From Aristolochia californica (lineage: Eukaryota; Streptophyta; Magnoliopsida; Piperales; Aristolochiaceae), in NCBI GenBank assembly GCA_029961685.1, contig JARWKL010000009.1, forward strand, positions 27,839,208 to 27,903,207: a DNA stretch of 64,000 nucleotides, given 5' to 3'. The notes below the pieces were generated by a model. It worked only from the letters and a program-made list of their open reading frames with translations. It was not told the DNA's origin and did not search any database. Below are positions 33,870-45,164 of the stretch, in pieces. Position numbers and translations under genes: made by a program. Each line of letters begins with the position of its first letter. Position 1 is the stretch's first letter.

Positions 33870-34334
33870 CTAACCATTGTAGCTCAGTTCGGTTTTGAGA
33901 GCATGTGAAAAGAGGGGTTTAGCCTCGAATTTGATGACAAATCTCTCAAAATCAAAGGTGGAATGAAGATTTAGGGTTACTGGAGTTTTAGAAATTTGTT
34001 GGAAAGGGTTTTGGAATGATTTTTGATGAAGATATGAGTTAAAATTTTGATTTTGACTCTTTTTCTTTGTTTGCATTGTGAATGATCGACCATTCTATTT
34101 CGATTGATCGATCAATCGCTTAAATTAATCAATCAACCAATACGCATTGATTGATTAGTGACTGTTGCAGAGTAACTGAAATATAATATTTTGATTTCTA
34201 TTTCATTCTATTGGCACTACAAAGTTGAAATATGTAATCCGAGTATAGTGGCAATGAAGTACATTGCCTTTATTTCTTGTCCTTTTTTCCTCCCTTCTAA
34301 GGGTACAAGGCATTGATGTAATTTTTAAGATGTA

Positions 34335-35930
34335 TGTTGAATTTATGAAAAAGTGAAATACTTCATTGACATCAATAAATTTTTGTAATCAGAGTACATG
34401 AACCTCTATTTATAATAGAGGAAGATAGTAGAATTCAATTACAATAAAACTACCCTTGTTCCAATTACACCCAAACTCTAACACTTAAAGATAAGTCCTA
34501 ACATAATTAAATAACTGAATATAGATAAAAGACAAAGATAACTAAAACTTTTAAGTGAGATAACTAAAACTTTGGGGGTTGATAACATAAATGTAATAAT
34601 AATTTCCTCCATCATGGACTTCCAACCACAAATAATTTTGATCTTTTTGACGGGGATGAATTTCCTCCGTCATGGACTTCCAACCACAAATAATTTTGAT
34701 CTTTTTTACGGGAATGAAATTCCTCCGTCATGGACTCCCAACCACAAATAATTTTGATCTTTTTTTATGGGGTAAAATAAATGATGATATGAGGCCACCT
34801 CTTCTTCAATAATAATGTCCCCAAAGAGACATAATAGCAGCAACTGAATATAATATGACCATCTTCCAACACATATAACACAAACCAAATAATAAACTTT
34901 GTAAAAGAACCCATGAAATAATCTGATATAAAAATTTCTTCTTTGATGCACAAACTTCATCTTTTGTGTTCTCCCTTTCTTGAATATTTTGGTCACATAA
35001 ATTTATCCACAATATAAGGAATAAAATACTTATTTCTTGTACTTCTTGTACTTCTCCCCCTCAAGCTGGGAGGTAATGACAGTGATCCCAACTTGAACCA
35101 AATATCATAGATGTAGCAATAGGCCCAAATAACAAAGATGTATACATAAGCCCTCAAACTAGGGAGAAGTGAGATATTTTCCTGATATATCAACTCAAAA
35201 AGTGACGCAAACAATTGGCATAAATTCGAATTTTTCAATACAACAGAATACCGGCATGACCTTTGATTCTTCCAATTTTCCAATTTGAATATATCTTTCA
35301 ATATAGATTAGATTGACATGAGATTTTTTCCTTTTGGAAGTAGACTTAAATACCTTTCATAAAAGTATAATAGAACTTCATAAAATTTAATTATCAGAAG
35401 ATAAATAATCTGATATATTTCAGTCTCTGTCATCTGGCCGAACTAAGTACTGTTTCTCTTGTTTTTCCAGAATGACCATTGAATCTTCCAAGATCAATAT
35501 CTCCTTATAAAAAAATCATAACCAGAATTGGTTGAATATGTTAGAAAATAGACTTACATATCTTTATTTTTATCTATAATTTTCCACATAAAGTCTCTTT
35601 CTTGATAGCATAAAATACCTCGGAAGTTGTGGCTTTCTGCTACCGATCGAACCTCTTTTCTAATCTGACCTTTTCTGGTTCAAATATCGATTTCTCTTTG
35701 TAGATAACTCAGATAAAAAATTGGTTGAATAGGTAAAAGAATAGACTTAAAAATATTTCTTTTGATATATATTTCTCCATTTAAAGTCTAGTTCTTGATA
35801 GTAAAAATACCTCGGAATCGGAAGATTGCTGCTGCTGCTCGAACCTTTTTGCATTCTGACCTTCACTCATTCAAATATCGATATCTCTCTAAACTTAGGG
35901 TTTAGGGTTTAGGGTTTAGAGAAAAGGATC
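34335..35930 (-). mobile_element. Truncated B-family element, minus strand
   Basis: An inverted B LTR end (TGTTGAATTTATGAAAAAG at 34335) runs to about 34575, where the LTR start is lost. Interior sequence follows with the stem-loop module (34816-34831), three copies of the GACGGAGGAA-type subrepeat (34600-34760) and B/A leader-like sequence up to a TTTAGGGTTTAGGG run at 35893-35915. The 5' LTR is absent. ORFs here are shadows. Confidence 0.75.
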
Positions 35931-36325
35931 ACATTATCACTAAAGGATGGTCTCTACCATTTCATTCATTGTTTTTAAATGGACAGTTAGGCCGTCAAGT
36001 TTTACTAGTGACCAATTGGAAAGTATCCTCTGTTTGCCACTTGGTTTCCTCTTTCCATATCAATTCACTCTGTCTTAGAACTGTTCATCTGATGTATACA
36101 AGCTAAAAGAAACAAAAGATGAACAATTATTTTTCCATCTTTTATCCGTTGCTTTGATCATACTGTTTTCAAATTTTGGGTCCTAAAAAAATTATACGAG
36201 AGACTTGCACTTGCAAACACTGAGAACCCAGATTTTACCTAGTAAAGTATTTTAATTGTGCAGTGTTCAAGTAATTCTAATCACTTGATGGTTTAGAAAG
36301 ATCAGTGCCCAGTTCTTTGTGGTAG
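35931..36325. other. Stretch without recognisable gene
   Basis: Non-repetitive by eye, with no coding signature. It is the left flank of element D2, whose right flank continues at 41239. Confidence 0.5.
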
Positions 36326-36999
36326 ATTATTGTTGGAAGACAGCGCCCAAGCCCACACGACCAAGGAAGACCCATAGATTCAAGAGATATAGAAGACGGG
36401 TTCAAGGCTCATAGATCAATGGGAAGGCTTATAGGCCCACATAAATTGACGAGAGGATAGTAAATAAAGGGTCATCTCATGGAGATGGCATTGATGTAAT
36501 TATGTTAAAGTTTCAGGATTAAAACTCTAAACCCTAAACCCTAAGTTCAGGAGTATTATTATAATATTTTAGTTTCATAAACCTATAAATAGAGTTTTAG
36601 GGAGGGTAGGCAATTCCGTAACCTTTCTTCCTCCAGTTTTCTCCCAATGGGTTTCTTTCCCTTTTTCTCCATGAGTTAAATTCATGGAGTCCTGAAAATC
36701 AATATGGTATCAGATCTTTGATTTTCAGGACTCCAACTATGATTTTTTAAGGTTTTATTATCTTCCGTTTAGGATTAAAAAATTTTTCACTCTTTTATTT
36801 TTAGTGGTGCACTAGGTTTTTTTTTTTTTTGTTAAATCTTCATCCACCATGCTTGTATACTCTGTCGTCCCCAACATCGATTCCCTTCATTGACTCCATA
36901 TTTCCGTTTAGAAATATTTTTCTTTTATTTCGCGTTATGACTGGTCGTCTTGCCGCAGAAAACCTTCATTTTAAATACTTGCTGAGTTGAGAGGGGAGA

Positions 37000-38100
37000 A
37001 CTCCCGTAATTTTGGCAGAACTGCCTTTGAATGCCGCGGTCAGTCTCTCCACCTCTCTAGATTCGCTTCCGCTTTAGATATTTAGTCACCTTTTGTGTTT
37101 GGTTCTGGAGTTGTGTGCTGCGGAGGAGAAGAGGAGGAGCTCATGGATCTGAAGTCTTCAGATCCGTAGACAATTCCCGTTTTCCAGTCGAATAGCCGGA
37201 GACATGTTGGAGGGTCTGTCCTCCTGATTGGTTTTGAGGGCGTTACCGAGCTCCTGTGAGAAAGATTTCTTTTACATGACTTATCGCGTCCCCAAGGGCA
37301 AGCAGCAACGCCGGAGAAGCGACAGTTCTGAATTATCAGTTTAGACGCTGCAGTAAGAGAAGCAAAAAAGGAGAAGATGATTCTACTCGGAGAATGTTGC
37401 TGGAAGAAGCCTGCATGCTGCTGTAAGAAAGGAAGTTTTCCAGCACAGACGTTTTTGTTTTTATCACCTTGCTGCTTTCCTAGAAAATTTCCTATCTTGA
37501 TTAGCAACTCGTGGGTTGCCGTTTCTGAGAAAGGAAGAATACTCTGGAAAACTCCCGTAATTTTGGCAGAACTGCCTTTGAATGCCGCGGTCAGTCTCTC
37601 CACCTCTCTAGATTCGCTTCCGCTTTAGATATTTAGTCGCCTTTTGTGTTTGGTTCTGGAGTTGTGTGCTGCGGAGGAGAAGAGGAGGAGCTCATGGATC
37701 TGAAGTCTTCAGATCCGTAGACAATTCCCGTTTTCCAGTCGAATAGCCGGAGACATGTTGGAGGGTCTGTCCTCCTGATTGGTTTTGAGGGCGTTACCGA
37801 GCTCCTGTGAGAAAGATTTCTTTTACATGACTTATCGCGTCCCCAAGGGCAAGCAGCAACGCCGGAGAAGCGACAGTTCTGAATTATCAGTTTAGACGCT
37901 GCAGTAAGAGAAGCAAAAAAGGAGAAGATGATTCTACTCGGAGAATGTTGCTGGAAGAAGCCTGCATGCTGCTGTCAGAAAGGAAGTTTTCCAGCACAGA
38001 GTTTTTGTTTTTATCACCTTGCTGCTTTCCTAGAAAATTTCCTATCTTGATTAGCAACTCGTGGGTTGCCGTTTCTGAGAAAGGAAGAATACTCTGGAAA
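37000..38100 (+). repeat. 551-bp tandem duplication in the D2 interior
   Basis: 37000-37550 and 37551-38100 are direct copies; both open at CTCCCGTAATTTTGGCAGAA and end at AGAATACTCTGGAAA. By eye I count three differences (TCACC/TCGCC, GTAAG/GTCAG, and one deleted base at AGACG/AGAG). That is over 99 percent identity, so the duplication is much younger than the element's LTR divergence suggests, unless conversion or assembly explains it. Confidence 0.92.
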
Positions 38101-38764
38101 GCATTCTCTATTTTATTTCCAGCAACATATAATCATGGAAAATTACTTGTTCCATTCGAAAGTTATCCACGATGGCTTCTTCTCGGCATGCGGCAAGCTC
38201 AAGAATAGAGGTAGCTTCACGGAATCTTTCTGGCTCTATCACGCTGCTGCTATCTGGGCAAGTTTCCAATTTTTTGTTCACTGCTAATTATAATCAGCCG
38301 GCCGTGGTATCCTCTCTTCGTTCTCTGCCTTCATTCTCTGTTTCTTCGTGTCTATGCTGGAAGAACTCTATCTTCATCACACTGTTGTTAACCAAGAGAA
38401 CTTCCAGAAAATTTCCGGGATTGGTACCACGGTCCAACAAAGTTCCAGCACGGCGTCTTTGTCTATGAGCTTATTCAGGAAGATTTTCGCTCCTATTTAA
38501 TTTATTTTGGGGAAGGTTCCTCCTTTCTTTTTTCCTTTATCAAAGGTGAACCCAGGTAATTCGTATCCAGCTAATCAAATCGTATTTTGGTATCTTGGTA
38601 TCTCTCCTTGATTAGCAGTAGATTTCTGGGTTTCTCTACATGTCTCCGTTGCTGTAGACATCTACCTAGATTAATTCCGGATTAAAGCTTGGTTATTATT
38701 GCTGTTATTCCCTGGATTCTTGCTGGAAGACAAGTTGTATGACAGGCCAGCTAAGTTGGCAACA

Positions 38765-39030
38765 TCCGAGGGAAGCAATGTCGGAAATGATAATATAGAA
38801 TATAGGAATGAAGAATAATATTGCCTTGATTATTATTGATTAAGTATAAACTATTTATAGAATTACACAGAGAGATTGTAGGTGATTAGGACTCTACAAA
38901 TTTAGTCTATCTCTAATTCTATCACTAGTTATCTTTATCTCTATCATTATCTTTATCTCTATCTCTATCATGCTTTTGCAAGATGGAGCACCGAAAGGAG
39001 AGTTCAATCTTAATCTTCAAAAAGAATGTT
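38765..39030 (-). mobile_element. Possible antisense LTR fragment inside D2
   Basis: It begins TGTCGGAAATGATAAT, contains an antisense TATA (CTATTTATAG at 38848) and a TATCTCTATC-rich pyrimidine tract, and ends with a GATGGAGCACC stretch usual beside antisense Copia LTRs. No TSD was found. Confidence 0.35.
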
Positions 39031-39039
39031 CTTAGAATT

Positions 39040-39600
39040 GGTTTGGAGAGCAGTGGCACTAGAGGCAGCTGGTGCGGATGGAATTTCATTGTCAGGTGGC
39101 AGAGCAGCGGCACTGGAGGCGGCTGAGGTGGACAAAATCGCATCGTCTAGTGGAAGAGTACTTGCACTGGAGGCGGTTGGTGCGGACGGAATTTCATCAT
39201 CAGGTGGTAGAGCAGTGGCACTGAAGGCGGCTGGGGCAGACGGAATCTCATCGTCTGGTGGAAGAGCAGTTGCACTGGAGGTGGCTGGTGTAGACGGAAT
39301 TTCATCATCAAGTGGCAGAGCAGAGGCACTGGAGGCGGCTACTGCGGACGGAATTGCATCGTCCAATGGAAAAGCAACGACACTAGAGGTGATTGGTTCG
39401 TCAAGTGGCAGAGCAGAGGCACTGGAGGCGGCTACTGCGGACGGAATTGCATCGTCCAATGGAAAAGCAACGACACTAGAGGCGATTGGTGCAGACAAAA
39501 TTTCATCATCAGGTGGCAGAGTAGCGACACTAGTGGAGGTTAGTGCAAACGAAATTGCATCCTCCGATGGAAGAGCAGCGACACTGGAGGTAATTATTTT
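39040..39600. repeat. 54-bp minisatellite encoding an 18-residue repeat, open on both strands
   Basis: About ten units of 54 bp (one of them cut to 27-36 bp near 39390) encode on plus an 18-residue unit of the type AVALEAAGADGISSSGGR (201-codon ORF 39026-39631). On minus they encode a unit of the type SSATALPPDDEIPSAPAA (214-codon ORF 39010-39654). A larger duplication within the array repeats GAGGCACTGGAGGCGGCTAC at about 39326 and 39416. Both frames stay open because every unit length is a multiple of three. No promoter or known domain is visible. Confidence 0.85.
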
Positions 39601-40226
39601 TTTTAATAAAAAGAAAATGCCACACGTGTGAATCTCGTACGTGTGAAAGTCCATGTGTGAGTTTACACGCTGCGCACATACGTGCGCGGGACGACGTGTC
39701 CAAGTGGGGGAAATAATTTTCCCCCTTGAAGTTGATCTCCCGAACTATTCGGCTTCCAGAAGAGGAAGATAAAGCACTGTTCATCAATTTTTCCTAAGTT
39801 AGGAAAAAATTAATTGAGTGCCGAGTTAACCCAATGCTGGTTCTGCTGCAACCCGAATCGAGTTGACTCAATAGCTTTCGTGTGACTTCTATTCCAGACC
39901 AAGTCAACTCGGTCTGGGTCAACTTGGGACTGGCTCAACTTGACTCGGGCCACTTAATTTCTGCCTCGGGATGCATGCTGAAGATTTTGGCGTGACTCGG
40001 TAAAAAAATATTTTCTGGTTGGATTATTATTTTTGAAGAATTGATAGATTATTCCTTGGTTAGCATATTATTTGGTCTAGATATGTATATTGGACTATTT
40101 CATGGTTTATTTTACAAGAATTATTTTGGGTCGTGTTAAGTAGGCCCAAGCCAAGCCCATTTAAGCTAATGCTAATGTGTTTCTTTTGATGAGACATTAT
40201 TATTGAAGAAGAGGTAGCCTCATACC

Positions 40227-40555
40227 ATTAATTATTATCAACCCCGTAAAAAATATCAATTTTTTTTTGGTTGGGAGTCAATGACGGATGAACTTATTGT
40301 TATATTTATTGTCAACCCCATAAAAAATATCATTTTTTTTTTGTAGGGAGTCCATGACGGAGGAACTTATTGTTATATTTATTGTCAACCCCGTCAAAAA
40401 TATCACATTTTTGTGGTTGGGAGTCCATGACGGAGGAACTTCATCCCTATAAAAAATATCAAAATTTTTGTAGTTGGAAGTCCATGACGAAGGAACTTCA
40501 TCCTCGTAAAAAATATCAAATTTTTGTGGTTAGAAGTCCATGATGGAGGAACTTA
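40227..40555 (+). repeat. 3' subrepeats of D2 (about 60-75 bp units)
   Basis: Five degenerate units contain CCCGTAAAAAATATC, a T-run and GGTTGGGAGTCCATGACGG(A)GGAACTT. Equivalent units occur in D1 (26085-26190), D3 (minus, about 48470-48680), the B fragment (minus, 34600-34760) and as a variant in B1 (4910-5040). Confidence 0.85.
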
Positions 40556-41238
40556 TTGTTATATTTATGTTACTTTACCCCATTAATATCATATATTACT
40601 CTACTACTTGAGAGTTGTTATCCTATGGAGGGACACGGTGGTGGAGGTGGACACTTCAAAGCAATGTCTTAGTGACTTGGAGTGATTTACTCTCAGTGCT
40701 AATATACCAGTTGGTTCTCTTGAACGAGAGGTGAGTGTTGGAAGATGAAGGCATATTATACAAAAAAAAATTTATACATCATTTGCAGCAAGTTGGGAGT
40801 TCATGTTGTTTTCTCACTCCCAGCATGAGGGCCCAAGCCCACAAGATCAAGGAAGACTCACATATCAAAGTGTATTAGAAGATGGGTCCAAGCCCATAAG
40901 ACCAAGGAAGACCCATGGATTCAAGAGATATGGAAGACGGGCTCAAGGCCCATATGCCCACATAAATTGATGGCAGGATGGTAAATAAAGGGTCATCTTA
41001 TAGAGATGACATTGATGTAATTATGTTAAAATTCCAGGGTTAAAACCCTAAACCCTAAACCCTAAACCCTAAGTTCAGGGGTAATATTGTAATATTTTAG
41101 TTTCATAAATCTATAAATAGAGCTTCAGGGAGAGGTAAAGAATAATCAATTCCATAACTCTTCTTCCTCCAACAATGGGTTTCTTTCCCTTTTTTCTCCG
41201 TGAGCTAAATTCATGAAGTCCTGAAAATCAATAATTAT

Positions 41239-42238
41239 ACTTTTCTTCTTACTGTAATCCCAAAGTAGGTGAGAAATGTTCAGAAGAAAGAAGCATGTTT
41301 CTAGTAGCCCTTAGCTTCTACTCTTAAGCACAAAAAACTAGTTGTGGTATAATCTTCTACTAAAGAATGGTATGATGCAATGACTATATCACATTCAAGG
41401 ACCACCATTGATCAGGTTTTCCATGTTAGTGTATTTGATTTAGATTGATTTACACTGACTGCCTAAATTGCTGTTTACCTGATTCTACTATGCTGCACTT
41501 CAAAACATTGATGTCACTCCTCCCTATATTCCTCCCGACTCTGATGGATGCCCATTTCTAAGTTTGTTAGCCTCCAGCAAACAGCTTCTTAGCTTGGATC
41601 CTACCCAATACTATTTACATTTTTTATAGTAAATTCCCAGTATATGATGATCTACTGAAATAAAAGTTCAGTCTCTTGTTTTCTTAGAAGTTAGTTAGGA
41701 TTAGTTTCTTTTGAGAGGGAATCACTTAAATCTTTGTTTGCCAATAACTAAAAAATGTTTAGAAGAATATTGAAGATGGCATCTAATTCACTTCGAGCGT
41801 CATGTTTGCCACTATCTTTCTTCCATCTTTTTTTTGGTTTGTGCATGCTTCCTCATAAAGCAAACAACTATGTTGCATTGACTGTTATTTTCACTACTCT
41901 GACTTCTCTGGCAGCATTCATATTCATGTTCATGGAATATGCAATTGGCTTTTCTTGGTTTCTCCCCTTTTTTGGGAGAAAGTGATGGTATAATTTGATG
42001 GTAGAACCCTACTTCATTTACTCGTGTGGATCACGACATTGTAAGTGAAAAGAAAATGGCAATCTGGTGCTTCTTAATGTGGACCATTTGATTCAGTTTG
42101 CCCAGGTGTCATGGGAATATTGGACTCATGTAGTGCTATCAATCCCTACAAAAAGGGAAAAAGGCATAACATGTAAAGATATTACATGAAGAATTAACAA
42201 CCACTGATACTACTCCGAAAGTGGATATGATTTTGTTT
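41239..42238 (+). other. Low-repeat stretch without recognised gene
   Basis: The longest frame, 41755-41985 (76 codons, starting MFRRILKMASNSLRA), has two hydrophobic segments but no recognisable family. The rest has stops in all frames. It could be intronic or intergenic host sequence; it continues 35931-36330 across D2. Confidence 0.45.
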
Positions 42239-42243
42239 AGATC

Positions 42244-42851
42244 TATTGAATTTAGGATCCCTTTTCCATAATTCCGAGCAAGAGAAAGAAGAAAGAAAAA
42301 ACAAAGAAAAGGGAAGAAGAACTCTCGGGTAGAGAGAAGAAAAAATAAAAGAGAAAAAAGAGAGGTGGCGCCAAGCAAAGAGAGAGAGTGAGATTAACTC
42401 AAGAAGGAGATGTGTAACTTGATTAATTCTAAATTACAACACCTCTATTTATAGTAGAGGAAGAGGTAGAGTCCTTATACAATTAGTCTTTCGATCCTAA
42501 TTACATTCCAACTCTAACTCTCTAAGATAAATCTATTCAAACCAATCTACTAGAAGACTAATATGAGTTGAACTAGCACTCTTTCTTGATTCACGTGAAT
42601 ATAAGGGAGGAGGCCAGCTCGTGGCCTTATCCTTGTGGGTCCCTCATGATCTTCCAGCTCATCTTGATAAGGTTGTCAGCTCGTGAGATATTGTGGGTCC
42701 CACTTGATCTTCAAGTCTTCTAACTCATTTCAGCTTGTACTTCTTAATTCCTTAACTTGTGCTTGCTTGGGTGAGGACTCTTCTTGGTGTCCCACGTCTT
42801 CATGGTGGGTTCCACCAGCTCGAGCATCATGGTGGGTCCCACATTGTAACA
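42244..42851 (-). mobile_element. Solo LTR (608 bp), minus strand
   Basis: On minus it starts TGTTACAATGTGGGACCCAC and ends GATCCTAAATTCAATA. The flanking duplication AGATC is perfect (42239-42243 and 42852-42856). It contains an antisense TATA block (CTATTTATAG at about 42445). No PBS or interior is present. The family is not otherwise seen here. Confidence 0.85.
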
Positions 42852-42856
42852 AGATC

Positions 42857-43760
42857 TAACTGGAAGCTGACCATTAGAACAAAAAATTATTTATGGAGAA
42901 GTAGAACTAAGTTTGAAGAAATTACGAGTATAGGCTTGTAGGTGTAAGTTTCTTTCAGATCTAATGTGTCAGATCAATATGTATTAAAAAAAAACTTATT
43001 AGCACTTAAATAAAATTTTAGAAAGAAAGCTGAGAAAGGACACCTTGGAGTATAATTTGTTGTTTGGAGAAATGTAAAGTTTGGAAATTGAGCTAGAGGA
43101 ACCTTCTTCTCAATCTAAGACTAGAAGTAGATTTACCTTTTAATCACTCATGTTCATTTCCAGCTTTCACTTCTCTGTGAAAAGGAATATTGGGCAGGTT
43201 TAGAGTCTTCCATGTCTTACAGGATAATAAATGAAAATTTTGGAGCCTTTCCCACATGAGAATTTTATTTGTGCAACAAAACTTCTTATTGACTATGATT
43301 TATTGCTTTAGTTTTACCTAACTAAATGAAGCTGAGCTCTGCTTTATAATAAGGAAAATTTTCAACTTTAATGAGTTAGGCACTTAGTATGGTACTATAA
43401 ATAAATACCCATTTTGAGGCTTTGACCATTTCCTGATGTATATATTTACCTACTTCAAATTCTTCTATAATCTTTTCCTTTTCCAGCACAGGAGCCAAGT
43501 GGAAAACGTTTGGCAGTAAAAAATGAAAAGATTATGACTTGTAAAGGGAAAGAGAGATTTCATATTATTAGATGAAAGGAAGGTATTATATTTAGTTTCT
43601 TCCATATTATTGGACTTTGCTTAGGAGGTCATAGTCATCTTGATGAAAGAAAAAAATTAAAGTAATATTAGATGTTTTGTTTTCGCTTACAACTTCCAAG
43701 GTAGCTTTTTCTAATGCATGATTGTATTTTGTTCTTTCATTCGCTAAAGGATGAGATAAC
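42857..43760. other. Stretch without recognised gene
   Basis: AT-rich with only short frames. It may include the 5' end of the Harbinger element that follows, but I see no terminal inverted repeat. Confidence 0.4.
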
Positions 43761-43769
43761 AAAAGTGTA

Positions 43770-44930
43770 AAAAAATGGTTGTTGCAATTTATGGAGCCAC
43801 GAGTGTGGCATATGCTGAATGTCATGCAATAGTATGGGATTATCAAAAAAAATTTACTAACCGATCTTGGAAGGAAATTATAGTGGTTGAAGAGCACAAA
43901 TGGAGCAACTTACCTGTTCAAATGACACATATTGTCGAGATAACTACGCATGGGGATAAATGCATTTGGAAGATTTGTTAACATCTTGAGGGAAATAGGT
44001 TGTTTTGAGGATACTATGTATAGTACAATAGAGGAGCAAGTGATAAAGTTTCTCTATATTATTGGCCATAATTGGAAGAACTGTCCAATAAAATTACATT
44101 TCTTTCGTTATGGAGAAATAATTAGTTTTCACTTCCATCAAGTCCTCCAAGCAATCATATCCTTGGAAGATATTTTTTTCAAACAACCTGATGGATTAGA
44201 GTTCCCCTAGAAATAAAAAAATAGTAGTAAGTTCTGGTCATACTTTAAGGATTGTGTAGGAGCTATTGATGGAACACATATTCATGTGAAAGTGACAGAA
44301 GATGATGTATTAAGATATCGAGGACAAAAACAGCATCTAACACAAAATGTGTTGGTCGCATGCACTTGATCTAAAATTCACATATGTTTTGGTTGGTTGG
44401 GAAGGGTATGCAACTGATTCAAGGATTTTGAATAATGCATTTGACAAAAGAAGTAGACAAGTTGATTGTACCTAAAGGTAATCCCTAAGATATAAAAATA
44501 ATTATTTTTAGAAATTTAATTGTAATAAATTAATCTTTTTGCCCTCAAGTAACTATTATGTAGTGGATGCGGGGTTAATGTTGAGAACTGGCTTTCTTAC
44601 ACCATATCGAGGTAAAAGCTATCACATGCTGAGAATTTTGAAGAGATGTTTACTCATAAACATGCCCAGTTGTGAAATGCAATTGAAACAACATTTGTTG
44701 TATTAAAGAAAAGTTTTCCCATTTTGAAGATAGAGCCTAATTATCCAATTCAAACTTAGGCTGATATTGTATTACGAATGTTTATTATTCATAATTCTTT
44801 TATTGGGGTTAATCTAAACCTAGAACTTCTGGGGCAAGAGATTGACATTGAAGTGTGCTTAATTACAAATTTGTCTAAAGAGCGTTGGTAAGCAGAAAAA
44901 TTGAGGGAAAAATAGCTAAAAAATGTGGTA
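43770..44930 (+). pseudogene. PIF/Harbinger transposase, decayed
   Basis: 43950-44210 gives the N-terminal part: FVNILREIGCFEDTMYSTIE, EEQVIKFLYIIGHN and FHQVLQAIISL. The DDE domain follows in broken frames: YFKDCVGAIDGTHIHVKV (first Asp), RYRGQKQHLTQNVLVACT, VVDAGLMLRTGFLTPYRG (second Asp) and IETTFVVLKKSFPILK (Glu). This order is the plant PIF/Harbinger nuclease that cuts and pastes the element at TTA/TAA sites. Frameshifts and a stop after VACT make it inactive. The Myb-like partner gene follows on the same strand. Confidence 0.9.
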
Positions 44931-45164
44931 TGATGAGATGAAATGAAAATAACTTATTTGAATTCCATATCATTGTACAAACATGAAATATCTTCTTGAA
45001 AATTGTGTATATCTAAAGTATGTATGTATTAAGTTAGACTTGTAATTTCAATAGTTTCAATTTTTAATTGAATTGGAGTTTTAATTTCCATGTTTGTATA
45101 TATTTAAGTGTTTGGGTTTTGGTGTTTAATTGTTGAAAAATTCATATTGAAATTTTTTAGGAAA

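Larger units (their letters stand above)
28860..34076 (-). pseudogene. Env-like (third) ORF of a Sirevirus-type element, broken
   Basis: In minus sense the ORF opens at 34076 with MQTKKKSQNQNFNSYL. Across stops it continues with REIEGFVQLFQPYRGLLERE, reaches the Gypsy insertion at 33626, and resumes at 30126 with VKVFYTNLEVEELGPHC. It then gives MRYIKENWLTDLDTDLP and, after the solo LTR, a C-terminal part reading SSLEDVMDDVRATYVAVQSL. Position after RNase H and before the polypurine tract is that of the extra ORF of plant Sireviruses, whose function is unknown. No signal peptide or clear membrane anchor is readable. It is inactive. Confidence 0.65.
28501..34335 (-). mobile_element. Sirevirus-type element C2, 3' interior (minus strand) with env-like ORF and two insertions
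   Basis: The interior runs from the word-rich leader at 34080-34160 down to the polypurine tract at about 28510. It is interrupted by a solo LTR (29379-29728) and a Gypsy element (30127-33625). Gag and pol are not present to the right, where a B-family fragment starts at 34335. 28501-28860 is non-coding 3' interior. Confidence 0.7.
36331..41233 (+). mobile_element. Element D2: large non-autonomous LTR retrotransposon (4.9 kb)
   Basis: LTRs are 36331-36704 and about 40831-41233; the start of the 3' LTR lacks about 18 bases together with the end of its polypurine tract. The duplication ATTAT is perfect, at 36326-36330 and 41234-41238. The PBS TGGTATCAGATC is at 36705-36716. The LTRs carry telomere-like CCCTAAACCCTAAACCC (four units at 41044-41070). 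The 4.1-kb interior has no gag or pol. It holds a 551-bp tandem duplication, a 54-bp minisatellite (about 39040-39600) and 3' subrepeats. The 3' half of its interior (from about 39720) is homologous to D1 from about 25590. Confidence 0.9.

Noticed and set aside
38925..39000. TATCTCTATC-type microsatellite as a functional site
   Set aside because: Simple pyrimidine repeat within a probable antisense LTR; no further signal.
41755..41985. Small membrane protein gene (76 codons)
   Set aside because: Two hydrophobic stretches only, no family match from memory, no convincing promoter; kept only as a note in the stretch description.
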